Of a stretch of DNA of 64,000 nucleotides, positions 16,805 to 25,364 are shown piece after piece (position 1 is the stretch's first letter; the number at the start of each line of letters is the position of its first letter). This DNA is from Ascidiaceihabitans sp039975415 (GTDB lineage: Bacteria; Pseudomonadota; Alphaproteobacteria; Rhodobacterales; Rhodobacteraceae). The position numbers were made by a program, and so were the translations under genes. The notes below the pieces were generated by a model that worked only from the letters and a program-made list of their open reading frames with translations, searched no databases and was not told where the DNA came from. The stretch lies in NCBI RefSeq assembly GCF_039975415.1, contig NZ_JBDWHD010000002.1. One strand, given 5' to 3'.

Positions 16805-18544
16805 ATGATGACTTTGACCCGATTAACAGAAATGCTGGAACAGGATATGGCAGCGGGTGCTGCAGCCATTCAGGCTGATTTTATTGCCCGTACATCTGCA
16901 GTTATCGCGATTTTTGCGCTTTCCAGCTACTTTTTAAAGTGGCAAGTCATTGCAGTGATCGCCATAGCCATCGTTGTGGCAGAGGTTGCCGAAATTGCCT
17001 GTGTTCGGATCAGCAAAGCACATTTTTCATTAAAACTGTATGGGGTTTGGGCGTCCCTCAATATCTTGTCCGCTTTCTCATTTTGCAGCCTCGCCTTGTT
17101 CTTGGTCACGCACTCATCGCCGACCGCTGTCATGATGGGCTTTATGGTTATCGTTGGCTGCATGACCCAGCCTCTTTTGATCGGCGTAGGCAGTATCGCC
17201 CTAAGCTACGGGTGCCTCATAGTTCCCGTGTGTATTGCATCCGCCATCACAATGTATTTCACTAAAAGCACCGAACACCAATGGGCAGGACTGGCCGGAC
17301 TACTTATTCTAAGCTTGCATTCCATCATGGTTATTTACAAAGCCAGATCCGTTATGCGGGCCAAAAACAAAGCCCAGCACGAAGCTACGGAAGCCGCAAA
17401 AGCCAAAACGCGCTTTATGACAACCATCAGCCACGAAATTCGAACACCTCTTAATGGAATTATGGGGATTGCAGAACTTCAACGCAGCCAGGCCAAAACC
17501 CAAGATAGCCTACATCAGGCAAACATCCTGATCGACACAAGCGAAAGCCTAAAATCCATTCTGGATGACATTCTGGATCAAGCGAAAATCGAAGCCGGGC
17601 AAATGCAACTGATCTATGCACCGGTAGATTTACGCAATGTCGTAAGGCACACTGTTGCGTTGTTTCAGGCCAACGCCCAACAAAAGCATTTGGAATTGCG
17701 CTGCGAATTTCGCCCCGACGATGAAGCTTTGACCATTTCAATGGATCGGTTACGGATCGGACAGATATTGTCCAATCTGGTTTCAAACGCCATCAAGTTC
17801 ACCGACCAAGGCAGCGTGGTGGTCAAAACGACATTGATGCCAAACAACAGGGGCCTGCCCATTCTGGAAGTCATCGTGGCCGACAGCGGGCGGGGCATGA
17901 CCGACGACGAAATGGGGCAATTGTTTCGCGATTTCAGTCAAGTCGACGACGAACATGCCCGCGCAGCTATGGGGACAGGATTGGGTCTGTCCATTTCACA
18001 TGGTTTGGTAACGGCAATGGGTGGAACACTGAAAGTTCGTAGCACAATCGGTAAAGGATCAGAATTTGTTTTGACCCTACCATGTACCCGCGTAGCGCCC
18101 GCCGCATCCTCCCAAGCTGTACAAGACAACAAGACACCTGACCTGACGGGTTGGCGCATTCTGGCCGCTGACGACACCCCCGCAAACAGGTACATCGTAG
18201 AGAAATTTCTAAATTCCACACAGGCTGAGGTGACAATTGTTTCAGGCGGAACCGCGGCGCTTGAGGCAATGAAAGTCTCGGATCAGGACGTCTTATTGTT
18301 GGACATCAAAATGCCAGACATGGACGGAACAGTGGTTTTTGACAAAATGCAAAACCTGCCCAAGGATGTTCTGCGCCCCAAGGTCATTGCACTTACGGCC
18401 AATACGCTTGACGACGCACGGCGCAACTATTGCCGCATGGGGATGGACGGTTTTTTACCTAAACCGCTAAAAAGGGCAGATCTTTTTGCAGAGCTTGAAC
18501 GCATAGGGCTAAACGCCCCTAAGCCAAACCCTGCAAAAATCTAG
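16805..18544 (+). CDS. Membrane-bound hybrid sensor histidine kinase/response regulator
   Basis: This 579-residue signalling protein has about five to six membrane segments in residues 30-180 and no recognisable periplasmic or PAS sensor. A short linker leads to the HisKA domain with phospho-acceptor His210 in ISHEIRTPLNGIMG. The HATPase domain has the N box (LVSNAIKF), G1 (DSGRGM) and G2 (GTGLGLSIS). The C-terminal receiver begins ILAADDTPAN, with phospho-acceptor Asp500 in LLLDIKMPDMDG and Lys in FLPKPLK. There is no DNA-binding output, so a separate phosphotransferase or regulator is needed. The signal is unknown. Confidence 0.92.
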   Translation: MMTLTRLTEMLEQDMAAGAAAIQADFIARTSAVIAIFALSSYFLKWQVIAVIAIAIVVAEVAEIACVRISKAHFSLKLYGVWASLNILSAFSFCSLALFLVTHSSPTAVMMGFMVIVGCMTQPLLIGVGSIALSYGCLIVPVCIASAITMYFTKSTEHQWAGLAGLLILSLHSIMVIYKARSVMRAKNKAQHEATEAAKAKTRFMTTISHEIRTPLNGIMGIAELQRSQAKTQDSLHQANILIDTSESLKSILDDILDQAKIEAGQMQLIYAPVDLRNVVRHTVALFQANAQQKHLELRCEFRPDDEALTISMDRLRIGQILSNLVSNAIKFTDQGSVVVKTTLMPNNRGLPILEVIVADSGRGMTDDEMGQLFRDFSQVDDEHARAAMGTGLGLSISHGLVTAMGGTLKVRSTIGKGSEFVLTLPCTRVAPAASSQAVQDNKTPDLTGWRILAADDTPANRYIVEKFLNSTQAEVTIVSGGTAALEAMKVSDQDVLLLDIKMPDMDGTVVFDKMQNLPKDVLRPKVIALTANTLDDARRNYCRMGMDGFLPKPLKRADLFAELERIGLNAPKPNPAKI

Positions 18545-18565
18545 GTTTCGTGTCCAAACAACAGA

Positions 18566-19321
18566 TTAGGGTTGTTCGTCTTCGTCGCCGCCGCCTGACG
18601 GCAGGTTAAAGAAGCTGTCAGCATCAACCAAACCGGATGTGTTGTCATCTTCATCATCGGATGTGTCGTCCGATAGCGAAAACGTCTCAAGACCTTCGAT
18701 AGCAGTCGGGATCTTTGGTTCCGCATCCATGCCCAGGGATTGTTCGGTGCTGACCAACTTGCGACGCTCATCGTCTGTCATGACTTCGCCCGCAGCGGCT
18801 TTTTTCGCAGCAGCTTTCTGGACCGCGGCATCCAATTCAGATTGCTTGCACAGCCCCAAAGCGACCGGATCAATGGGTTGGATGTTGGCGATGTTCCAAT
18901 GCGTGCGTTCCCGGATGGCTTGAATCGTCGGCTTGGTTGTACCAACCAGCTTGCTGACCTGACCATCTGTCAATTCGGGGTGGAACTTGACCAGCCACAG
19001 GATGGACGCCGGACGATCCTGACGTTTGGACAGTGGCGTATAACGCGGCCCGCGACGCTTTTCTTCACCTTGCGCTGCAGCGTTGAATTTCAACGCAAGC
19101 TTGTGCAACGGGCTGTTTTGTGCGGCGTCGATTTCGTCTTGGGTCAACTGGTTGTTCGTCACCGGATCAAAACCTTTGACACCCGCAGCGACGTCACCGT
19201 CTGCAATGCCCTGCACTTCAAGTTCATGCATGCCAACAAAGTCTGCAATCTGTTTGAAGCTGATTGTTGTGTTGTCTACCAACCAAACAGCCGTGGCTTT
19301 CGCCATAATCGGTTTTGCCAT
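18566..19321 (-). CDS. trcR: DUF1013 cell-cycle transcriptional regulator TrcR
   Basis: This 251-residue protein is conserved across Alphaproteobacteria. Known homologues associate with RNA polymerase and act in cell-cycle transcription in Caulobacter. The N-terminus MAKPIMAKATAVWLVDNTT and the segment RRGPRYTPLSKRQDRPASILWLVK, with a second helix-turn-helix-like region (LVGTTKPTIQAIRERTHWNI), are diagnostic. The C-terminus is a variable acidic tail (DDTSDDEDDNTSG). AAGGAG lies 11 nt before the ATG. Confidence 0.93.
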   Translation of the reverse strand: MAKPIMAKATAVWLVDNTTISFKQIADFVGMHELEVQGIADGDVAAGVKGFDPVTNNQLTQDEIDAAQNSPLHKLALKFNAAAQGEEKRRGPRYTPLSKRQDRPASILWLVKFHPELTDGQVSKLVGTTKPTIQAIRERTHWNIANIQPIDPVALGLCKQSELDAAVQKAAAKKAAAGEVMTDDERRKLVSTEQSLGMDAEPKIPTAIEGLETFSLSDDTSDDEDDNTSGLVDADSFFNLPSGGGDEDEQP

Positions 19322-19460
19322 GTCACATGCTCCTTATGCATATCGTCAACCATATCTTCCCCGTCGCCTGAAATAGGCTGCCTTGGCGGTCAAGGCGGTT
19401 TCCATTGTAGGGGAACTTGAAGCGTATATAGTCGGGACCAAGCAATAAGGAAAGACCCAT

Positions 19461-20102
19461 ATGCACAGGTATTTGACAGCGTTTCTGATCTGGTTGACGG
19501 CGACACTGCCTGCGCTATCAGAGGGCGAAAAAGCGGGGCAGTTTGATTACTATGTCATGGCGCTAAGCTGGTCACCCAACTGGTGCGCCCTTGAAGGCGA
19601 TTCCCGGAATTCGCCACAGTGCGAAGCACGCCACGATCATGGGTGGATCCTGCATGGGCTGTGGCCGCAATTCCACCGCGGTTTCCCGTCTTATTGCCCT
19701 ACAGCGGAACGCCCCCCGTCACGCGGCATGACAAACGCCATGGCAGACACTATGGGCACCGGCGGCTTGGCTTGGCATCAGTGGAAAAAGCACGGCACCT
19801 GCACAGGTCTAAGTGCCGCCCAGTATTATGCCCTGTCCCGCGAAGCTTACGCGACCGTGACCCGTCCGGAGGTGTTCCGCAAACTGACCAAAGACGTGAA
19901 ACTGCCAGCCTCTGTTGTCGAAGACGCGTTCTTGAAAGCGAACCCCACGCTGGAACGGGACGGCGTGACCATCACCTGCAAGCAGGCACATATCCAGGAA
20001 GCGCGCATTTGCCTAAGTCGGGATTTGAAACCCGTGCCTTGCGGCCAAGACGTGGTGCGTGATTGCAAAATGAAAGACGCGTTATTCACTCCGGTTCGGT
20101 GA
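19461..20102 (+). CDS. Ribonuclease T2 family protein
   Basis: This 213-residue secreted endoribonuclease probably acts on RNA in the periplasm. Residues 1-20 are a signal peptide (MHRYLTAFLIWLTATLPALS). Both active-site blocks are present: HGLWPQF near residue 63 and WHQWKKHGTCTG near residue 105, giving the catalytic histidines and acid/base residues (the second block has Gln where Glu is usual). Several cysteine pairs are consistent with disulfides. AAGGAAAG lies before the ATG. Its 3' end overlaps the convergent sterol-desaturase gene by 21 nt. Confidence 0.92.
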   Translation: MHRYLTAFLIWLTATLPALSEGEKAGQFDYYVMALSWSPNWCALEGDSRNSPQCEARHDHGWILHGLWPQFHRGFPSYCPTAERPPSRGMTNAMADTMGTGGLAWHQWKKHGTCTGLSAAQYYALSREAYATVTRPEVFRKLTKDVKLPASVVEDAFLKANPTLERDGVTITCKQAHIQEARICLSRDLKPVPCGQDVVRDCKMKDALFTPVR

Positions 20103-20948
20103 ATGGCTCGGTTTCCAGCCTGGCGCTTTCACCAAGTATCCCCAGACATCCCCCCATGTCTGGGCAGATTTGACATCACGCATCAGGCCCGGAAGCTCTG
20201 AAAACCACACCCGCAAAGGATTGCGGCTATCGAAATCGCGTTTTAATCCATAGCGCGGTGTTTCCTCTTCCGCTTGGAATGTCCCCCACAAACGGTCCCA
20301 CACGATCAAAATACCACCATAGTTGCGATCCAGATATTTATCATCTGATCCGTGATGCACACGGTGGTTTGAGGGTGTGTTAAAGATACGATCCAACGGG
20401 CCTAACCTGCCGATCGTTTCTGTGTGAATCCAAGTCTGATACGCCAGCACAATTACAAGTCCGAAGAAAATCAATTGCGGTGGGAAGCCGACAAAAACCA
20501 ACGGCAAATGCGCAATCAATGACCACAGCCCTTCCAAGGGACCAAAACGAATACCGGTGATGATGTTGTAATCGCGCGATGAATGATGAACCGCGTGCTG
20601 CGTCCACAGCAAGCGCACCTGATGGGCGATGCGGTGTTCCCAATAGTATACGATGTCTGCTGCAAGTACGACCAACGCAACGCTCCACCATGTTATGGGC
20701 ATTACCCAAGGCACAAACGCATCGGACAGCATAAAGAAGGCCCCGTAGCCCGCGGTTAGAATGGTCACCTCCACCAAAATGGACGGGATCTGTGTTGATG
20801 CGCTTACCAACATCTCAGCAAAGGTTCTGCCTTTATGGGATCCTTTAAACAGCGTCTCAGCGATTTCGATCAACAGGATCAATGCGCCAAGCACTAAGAA
20901 TGCATCATCAATCTGGGTCGAGAGTTGTGCCAATGTCTCGGATGTCAT
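20082..20948 (-). CDS. Sterol desaturase / fatty acid hydroxylase superfamily protein
   Basis: This 288-residue integral membrane di-iron oxygenase has about four membrane segments and the histidine clusters of the superfamily: EHRIAH, QHAVHHSS and NHRVHHGSD. Substrate could be a membrane lipid, but the sequence does not say which. Its start (20948) overlaps the stop of the TetR gene by ATGA, so the two are one operon and the TetR protein is its likely regulator. Confidence 0.88.
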   Translation of the reverse strand: MTSETLAQLSTQIDDAFLVLGALILLIEIAETLFKGSHKGRTFAEMLVSASTQIPSILVEVTILTAGYGAFFMLSDAFVPWVMPITWWSVALVVLAADIVYYWEHRIAHQVRLLWTQHAVHHSSRDYNIITGIRFGPLEGLWSLIAHLPLVFVGFPPQLIFFGLVIVLAYQTWIHTETIGRLGPLDRIFNTPSNHRVHHGSDDKYLDRNYGGILIVWDRLWGTFQAEEETPRYGLKRDFDSRNPLRVWFSELPGLMRDVKSAQTWGDVWGYLVKAPGWKPSHSPNRSE

Positions 20949-21493
20949 GGGCCATTGCCTTTCAAAAGTGTGCGCCACGCAAAAGCGGCTGCTTGATTTG
21001 GGGTCGCGGCGCCGTCCTGAACCAGCTTCCAGGCGGCATATATTAAATGTGTGTAGGCTTCGGCTATCCAGGCGGTTGGAAGATTAGGGTCAAACCCGCC
21101 TTCCGCTTTGGCCTTGTCGATGTCGCTGAGCAGGCTTGCGTCTTCAGCTGCGTATGCCTCTTGCAATGCAGCATCTGCTTCAAAAATTGCAGTTGCCAGA
21201 AACATCTGTCGGTTGGCCAAAGGCAGGATTGCACCCAGCGCCCATTCCAAGCCTTGCATGTAGCTTGTGGCGTTTTCGGTGGCCTGCACAACAACAGCAT
21301 CAAGTTCGGTCAAAGCTGTTTTGGCAAGCGTGTTCAGAAGCGCATCGCGGGATGGATGATGCCGGTGCAAAGTCGCCCGCCCGACACCGGCATGCTTGGA
21401 AACGTCGGCCATCGATGCCCCGGCATTTGCGCTGAACACGGCAAAACCGGCTTCGATGATTGCTTGTTCGGTTGTGAGTTTAAGCGCCTTCAT
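20945..21493 (-). CDS. TetR/AcrR family transcriptional regulator
   Basis: This 182-residue regulator has an N-terminal helix-turn-helix (about residues 8-50) with VFSANAGASMADVSKHAGVGRATLHRHHPSRDALL-type sequence and a helical ligand domain after it. The start at 21493 is chosen because upstream in-frame codons extend through an operator-like palindrome that overlaps the start. It leads the operon with the sterol-desaturase-like gene. The inducer is unknown. Confidence 0.9.
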   Translation of the reverse strand: MKALKLTTEQAIIEAGFAVFSANAGASMADVSKHAGVGRATLHRHHPSRDALLNTLAKTALTELDAVVVQATENATSYMQGLEWALGAILPLANRQMFLATAIFEADAALQEAYAAEDASLLSDIDKAKAEGGFDPNLPTAWIAEAYTHLIYAAWKLVQDGAATPNQAAAFAWRTLLKGNGP

Positions 21494-21511
21494 GAGACAT
21501 GTATGTCTCAT
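21492..21511. promoter_or_regulatory. Putative TetR operator overlapping the regulator start codon
   Basis: ATGAGACAT (21492-21500) and ATGTCTCAT (21503-21511) are perfect 9-bp inverted repeats with a 2-bp spacer. A further half site TATGAGAC follows at 21511-21518. The location at the tetR start codon is typical of autoregulation by TetR-family proteins. Confidence 0.65.
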
Positions 21512-21609
21512 ATGAGACGCAATTTGCAAGATTGATTTTTCACAATCGCAAATTTTCGCCGGACCCCGGACATGCATTGCGCTTTTCTTTGGAAAAACAA
21601 GCAACAAAG

Positions 21610-21655
21610 AAAAACAGCCCGCCTTAAGGTTTGACGCTTAAGACGGGCTGCGGTG
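21610..21655 (-). terminator. Terminator downstream of the quinone oxidoreductase gene
   Basis: Fourteen-nt arms (21614-21627 and 21637-21650, one mismatch) form a stem with a 9-nt loop. On the minus strand the stem is followed by TTTTTC. It lies 34 nt after the stop of the quinone oxidoreductase gene. Confidence 0.85.
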
Positions 21656-21683
21656 TTTCAAAGTACCAAAATGTCTGGACGTT

Positions 21684-22673
21684 TCAGCCGCCAGCAACGC
21701 TTAGAACAATTTTCCCAATATGCGCGGAGCTTTCCATGCGCGCATGTGCCTTCGCCGCATCTGCAAAATCAAAGGTCTCGTCCATCACGGGCTTCACTTT
21801 GCCGGCCTCGATCAGGGGCCACACAGCTTCTGCCAGATCCTGGGCAATACGCGCTTTCGCAAGGTCGCTTTGCGGGCGCAAGGTGCTGCCTGTGATCGTC
21901 AATCGCTTCATCATCATCAGCGCAAAGTTCAGTTCCACCTTTGGCCCTTGCAAGAATGCAATCTGTACCAGACGCCCGTCTTCGGCCAAAGTGGCTACGT
22001 TACGCGGAATGTAATCCCCACCAACCATATCAAGGATCAGATTGGCGCCACCTTCGGCCTTCATGACTGTCGCGAAGTCTTCGTCGCGGTAATTGATTGC
22101 CCGCTCGGCCCCAAGCGCCACACAGGCTGCGCATTTTTCGTCGGAGCCCGCTGTCACAAACACCCGTGCGCCAAAGGCGTGCGCCAATTGGATGGCTGTC
22201 GTACCAATCCCGCTGGATCCACCGTGAATCAAAAACCGCTCACCTGCTTTTAATCCACCCCGCGTGAAGACGTTGGACCATACGGTAAAGAACGTCTCGG
22301 GCAGGCAAGCCGCTTCTTTTAACGATAGGCCCGCAGGCACAGGCAAACAATGCGCCGCAGGGGTCGCTACGTATTGCGCATATCCACCACCGGGCAGCAG
22401 GGCGCAAACCTTGTCGCCCACAGCCAGACCGCTCACACCATCGCCTACGCTGACCACTTCACCGGATGCTTCCAGACCGGGCAAGTCGCTGGCCGTCGGA
22501 GGCGGAGCATACATGCCAGCGCGTTGCAAAGCGTCCGGGCGGTTCACCCCAGCAAACGCCACTTTCAGAACAACTTGGCCATGGTCTGCGACAGGCATAG
22601 GCCGCGTCGTTTCCTGCAAGACCTCCGGTCCGCCAGGTTTGGTGATTTCTATCGCACGCATTGTGGTGGTCAT
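21684..22673 (-). CDS. NAD(P)H-quinone oxidoreductase, zinc-less MDR family
   Basis: This 329-residue medium-chain dehydrogenase/reductase has the GroES-like N-terminal domain (EITKPGGPEVLQ, GVNRPDALQRAGMY) and a Rossmann domain with HGGSSGIGTTAIQLA around residue 145. The zinc-binding cysteines of alcohol dehydrogenases are absent, as in the QOR/PIG3 subgroup. AAAGGAT precedes the ATG at 22673; an ATG at 22724 is in frame but less likely. The terminator is clear. Physiological substrate is unknown. Confidence 0.9.
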   Translation of the reverse strand: MTTTMRAIEITKPGGPEVLQETTRPMPVADHGQVVLKVAFAGVNRPDALQRAGMYAPPPTASDLPGLEASGEVVSVGDGVSGLAVGDKVCALLPGGGYAQYVATPAAHCLPVPAGLSLKEAACLPETFFTVWSNVFTRGGLKAGERFLIHGGSSGIGTTAIQLAHAFGARVFVTAGSDEKCAACVALGAERAINYRDEDFATVMKAEGGANLILDMVGGDYIPRNVATLAEDGRLVQIAFLQGPKVELNFALMMMKRLTITGSTLRPQSDLAKARIAQDLAEAVWPLIEAGKVKPVMDETFDFADAAKAHARMESSAHIGKIVLSVAGG

Positions 22674-22742
22674 GGGTGATCCTTTCGCTTTCCCCCTGCG
22701 TATCAGGTGCATCTGCCATGGCAAAGCCGCAAAGGAGCATCC

Positions 22743-22976
22743 TTGCTCGTCTTCGCCCTCACGTTAAACTGCCTTATCGTTTTCCCACTGACCTACGCAT
22801 TGCTCACCAACAATGCCGGCATGGACGCAAACCAGATCGCCATTGTGTTGTTTACACTACAAATCGTTTACAAACTGGCCACGGTCGTGGCTGTCGGGCC
22901 AGGCCACGCTGTGGTGCAAGCACACATCTTTGTCGTTGTGGTGTTGGGAATCACATTGATCACCCTACGCACTTAG
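22743..22976 (+). CDS. Small hydrophobic membrane protein of unknown function (TTG start)
   Basis: This 77-residue product has two or three membrane segments (about 2-20, 27-45 and 52-75). AAAGGAG at 22731-22737 stands 5 nt before TTG 22743, a near-ideal ribosome site; an ATG at 22707 is in frame but has no such site. It runs divergently from the quinone oxidoreductase and ends 4 nt inside coq9 on the other strand. No family is recognised. Confidence 0.6.
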   Translation: MLVFALTLNCLIVFPLTYALLTNNAGMDANQIAIVLFTLQIVYKLATVVAVGPGHAVVQAHIFVVVVLGITLITLRT

Positions 22977-23671
22977 TCACGCGGGCTGGTCCAGCTGCCG
23001 GGCAAATCAATATTTGGCATCCGCGTCGGCGCTTTTATGTGGCTTAAAAGCCAATTGGGGCCAGCCATCAGCTTGCTAAGGGTCGGGCTGTCGCGCACAT
23101 GGGCTTTCATCTTTTCGATCTGCATCACGTCGTCAATACGCCGATCCAAAAAGTCCCACGTCGCTGCGTTGTCGGGACTGTTGTCACCCAACCAATACAG
23201 AACTGTCGCACTGTAAACACCGCTTAATGTGGCACGTTTTGTGTACCAGTTCACGTCGTCCGACATATCGCCAAGCGTCGTCCAGATATGATCCGCAGTG
23301 CCCCACACCAGCTTCGCACCATCCGCCGCATGCGTGGGCAAAGCAAACAAAGTGGTACCGCGCCGCACCGCCTCTTTGTCCGTGACAGCTTCAATCCGAA
23401 AACGAACACCGGCTGCAATCTTGTCGCGAAACTTCATGTCGCTTAGGTCTTCTGTTTTCAACCGCTCAACCATCACCGCATCACCACGGTTGTGGTAGGC
23501 AATGGCCAAATCAACGGCCCCACGTGGACACACCGCCCGCGCCATCGGCGATTCGACATCTGCATCCCGCACCGCCGCCTGAAATGTGGCTTCAGACCAG
23601 CCATCAAAGGCGACATGCATCAATGCGGCATCCAAAAGCTGCGATTTTGTGGTCTCATAGGGGGTGGTCAT
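22973..23671 (-). CDS. coq9: COQ9 family protein (ubiquinone biosynthesis accessory)
   Basis: This 232-residue TetR-fold lipid-binding protein helps ubiquinone hydroxylation in alphaproteobacteria and mitochondria. The N-terminal helical part (ALMHVAFDGWSEATFQAAVRDADV) resembles a TetR headpiece. The COQ9 domain core (WGTADHIWTTLGDMSDDVNWYTKRATLSGVYSATVLYWLGD) is diagnostic. The end overlaps the small membrane protein gene by 4 nt. It lies divergently upstream of rpsU. Confidence 0.92.
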   Translation of the reverse strand: MTTPYETTKSQLLDAALMHVAFDGWSEATFQAAVRDADVESPMARAVCPRGAVDLAIAYHNRGDAVMVERLKTEDLSDMKFRDKIAAGVRFRIEAVTDKEAVRRGTTLFALPTHAADGAKLVWGTADHIWTTLGDMSDDVNWYTKRATLSGVYSATVLYWLGDNSPDNAATWDFLDRRIDDVMQIEKMKAHVRDSPTLSKLMAGPNWLLSHIKAPTRMPNIDLPGSWTSPRD

Positions 23672-23770
23672 AGGACTCTCCTGCGCATTCCAAGCTATAT
23701 ACTAGACAATATAGGTCTGGTTTGCTATTGGCCAACTTCCTGCAAATCCTTGCAACTTCAAACTAGAAAG

Positions 23771-23784
23771 GTGGTGAAAACCAC
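23771..23784 (+). promoter_or_regulatory. GAAA-tetraloop hairpin immediately before the rpsU start codon
   Basis: GTGGT (23771-23775), GAAA, ACCAC (23780-23784) form a perfect 5-bp stem with a GNRA loop that ends exactly at the rpsU ATG. The likely ribosome site (AAGGTGG, from 23768) runs into the 5' arm, so the hairpin could control translation. This is seen in sequence only. Confidence 0.5.
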
Positions 23785-23991
23785 ATGCAGGTTAGTGTTC
23801 GCGATAACAACGTCGATCAAGCGCTGCGCGCCCTGAAGAAAAAACTTCAGCGCGAAGGTGTGTTTCGTGAAATGAAGCTTAAGCAACATTTCGAGAAGCC
23901 GTCCGAGAAAAAAGCACGCGAGAAGGCCGAAGCGATCCGCCGTGCCCGTAAATTGGCACGCAAGAAAGCACAACGCGAAGGTATGATGTAA
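23785..23991 (+). CDS. rpsU: 30S ribosomal protein S21
   Basis: This 68-residue, strongly basic protein is the S21 component of the small subunit. It starts MQVSVRDNNVDQALRALKKKL and ends in a lysine/arginine-rich helix (ARKLARKKAQREGMM), as in other alphaproteobacterial S21. A terminator lies 30 nt downstream. Confidence 0.97.
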   Translation: MQVSVRDNNVDQALRALKKKLQREGVFREMKLKQHFEKPSEKKAREKAEAIRRARKLARKKAQREGMM

Positions 23992-24018
23992 GTCAGCCCC
24001 GCATTGTCGGAAATTTGA

Positions 24019-24054
24019 GACCCCCCGCTGAGTGATCGGCGGGGGTTTTCTTTT
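24019..24054 (+). terminator. Rho-independent terminator of rpsU
   Basis: CCCCCGC (24022-24028) pairs with GCGGGGG (24039-24045) and is followed by TTTTCTTTT. It lies 30 nt after the rpsU stop. Confidence 0.88.
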
Positions 24055-24262
24055 ATCCGCGTTATACTGGGCGTTCATTTGCCTGCGCTCTTTCAGCGCG
24101 AAACAGCCGATTTGGTCACTTTTTCAAAACGGCTGGACGCTGCCGATGGTGAACAGCGAAACAGGCTTGGTTCAGCCCATTCCGGTTCCATCTCCTCGAT
24201 CCTCTGGCCAGCTTGCAAAGCGCGACAGTAGCACTGGCACGCAGACAACAATGGAGAACCAA

Positions 24263-25240
24263 ATGTCTAAAGCAAGTTTGTTTGAACAGCAGATGCTGGA
24301 ACTGATCAACGAAGAACGCACATCCCGTGGATTGGATCCCTTGCAGTTGGAATTACGGCTGAACGCATCCAGCGAAGACCACAGCGAGTGGATGTTAAAC
24401 AGCGACGTCTTTTCACACACTGGCAGCAATGACTCAAGCCCGGGTGACAGAATGCGGGATTCGGATTTCGAGTTCAGCGGGAATTGGACCTCGGGCGAAA
24501 ACATAGCCTGGCAATCAGAGCGCGGAAGCACAGGGATTTCAGACGATGTCGAGAACCTGCATGCCGGTTTAATGAACAGCCCCGGACACAGAGCGAACAT
24601 TTTAAATCCCGATTTTGAGGTCATCGGCATCGGCATCGAGCGCGGCGACTACAAAGGCTATGATTCCGTGATGGTCACCCAGAATTTTGCCGCAACTGAT
24701 GCGCCTTTGCGCATTGACGGCGGCACGACACCCCCGCCGCCGGACCCGGAACCCGAAGACAACATGCCCCCCGTTGCCTGGCTGAACCGTTTGACCTTTT
24801 CACCCAATGAATGGTTGGACGCTGGCAAACTTGTAAAATTTCGCGATGCTGATGGTGATGCCCCGACCAAGTTTATGGTGCGCAACAAGTTGGATGATTT
24901 CAAAATCCAGATCGACGGTCGCACCTTTGATGATCCCGGCACCTACCGCATCGACGCCGACGACATTGAAAGCCTTCGTATCACAGCCGACAGCATGGGC
25001 GATCGCGGGAATATGAAAATCAGAGCACACGACGGTACCGAATGGGGAGACTGGGACAGCTTCAGATTGCGTACCGTCGCCCCCACAGAACCAGCTTCCC
25101 AGGACAATGATCCTGTCGCATCACAAGACGCGGCAGCACCGTTTGTTGCCGCAGAGACCATGGCTTTGGATCAATTGCGCGATTTCGATCTGGACGAGTA
25201 CATTGTTCCCCAAGATCAGGATGTGTTCCTGATGGCGTAA
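24263..25240 (+). CDS. CAP (SCP/PR-1) domain protein with a C-terminal extension
   Basis: This 325-residue protein has an N-terminal CAP domain (about 1-150): LINEERTSRGLDPLQ, a histidine in DHSEWM, the SGENIAW motif, and LMNSPGHRANILNPDFEVIGIGI. A Pro-rich linker (TTPPPPDPEPEDN) leads to a second domain (about 170-280) that I do not recognise, then an acidic tail ending DLDEYIVPQDQDVFLMA. No N-terminal signal peptide is visible, so a non-classical or type I route is possible. The ATG at 24263 is chosen for GGAG 6 nt upstream; an in-frame extension reaches 24032, inside the rpsU terminator. Confidence 0.85.
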   Translation: MSKASLFEQQMLELINEERTSRGLDPLQLELRLNASSEDHSEWMLNSDVFSHTGSNDSSPGDRMRDSDFEFSGNWTSGENIAWQSERGSTGISDDVENLHAGLMNSPGHRANILNPDFEVIGIGIERGDYKGYDSVMVTQNFAATDAPLRIDGGTTPPPPDPEPEDNMPPVAWLNRLTFSPNEWLDAGKLVKFRDADGDAPTKFMVRNKLDDFKIQIDGRTFDDPGTYRIDADDIESLRITADSMGDRGNMKIRAHDGTEWGDWDSFRLRTVAPTEPASQDNDPVASQDAAAPFVAAETMALDQLRDFDLDEYIVPQDQDVFLMA

Positions 25241-25264
25241 ACACTGCCCATTGGGTAGACGTAG

Positions 25265-25299
25265 CTCCCCCGCTGGGCCATCAGCGGGGGGGTCTTTTT
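25265..25299 (+). terminator. Rho-independent terminator of the CAP-domain gene
   Basis: CCCCCGCTG (25267-25275) pairs with CAGCGGGGG (25282-25290) across a 6-nt loop and is followed by a T-rich run. It lies 26 nt after the stop codon. Confidence 0.88.
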
Positions 25300-25364
25300 C
25301 TCCGCTTCCCGTGAATCTTTCTGGCCGCCGTGCGTTGTGACTGTAGACCAACAGAAAGCAACCC

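Noticed and set aside
24032..24262. Upstream extension of the CAP-domain reading frame
   Set aside because: It begins inside the rpsU terminator, has no ribosome site, and adds residues without family similarity.
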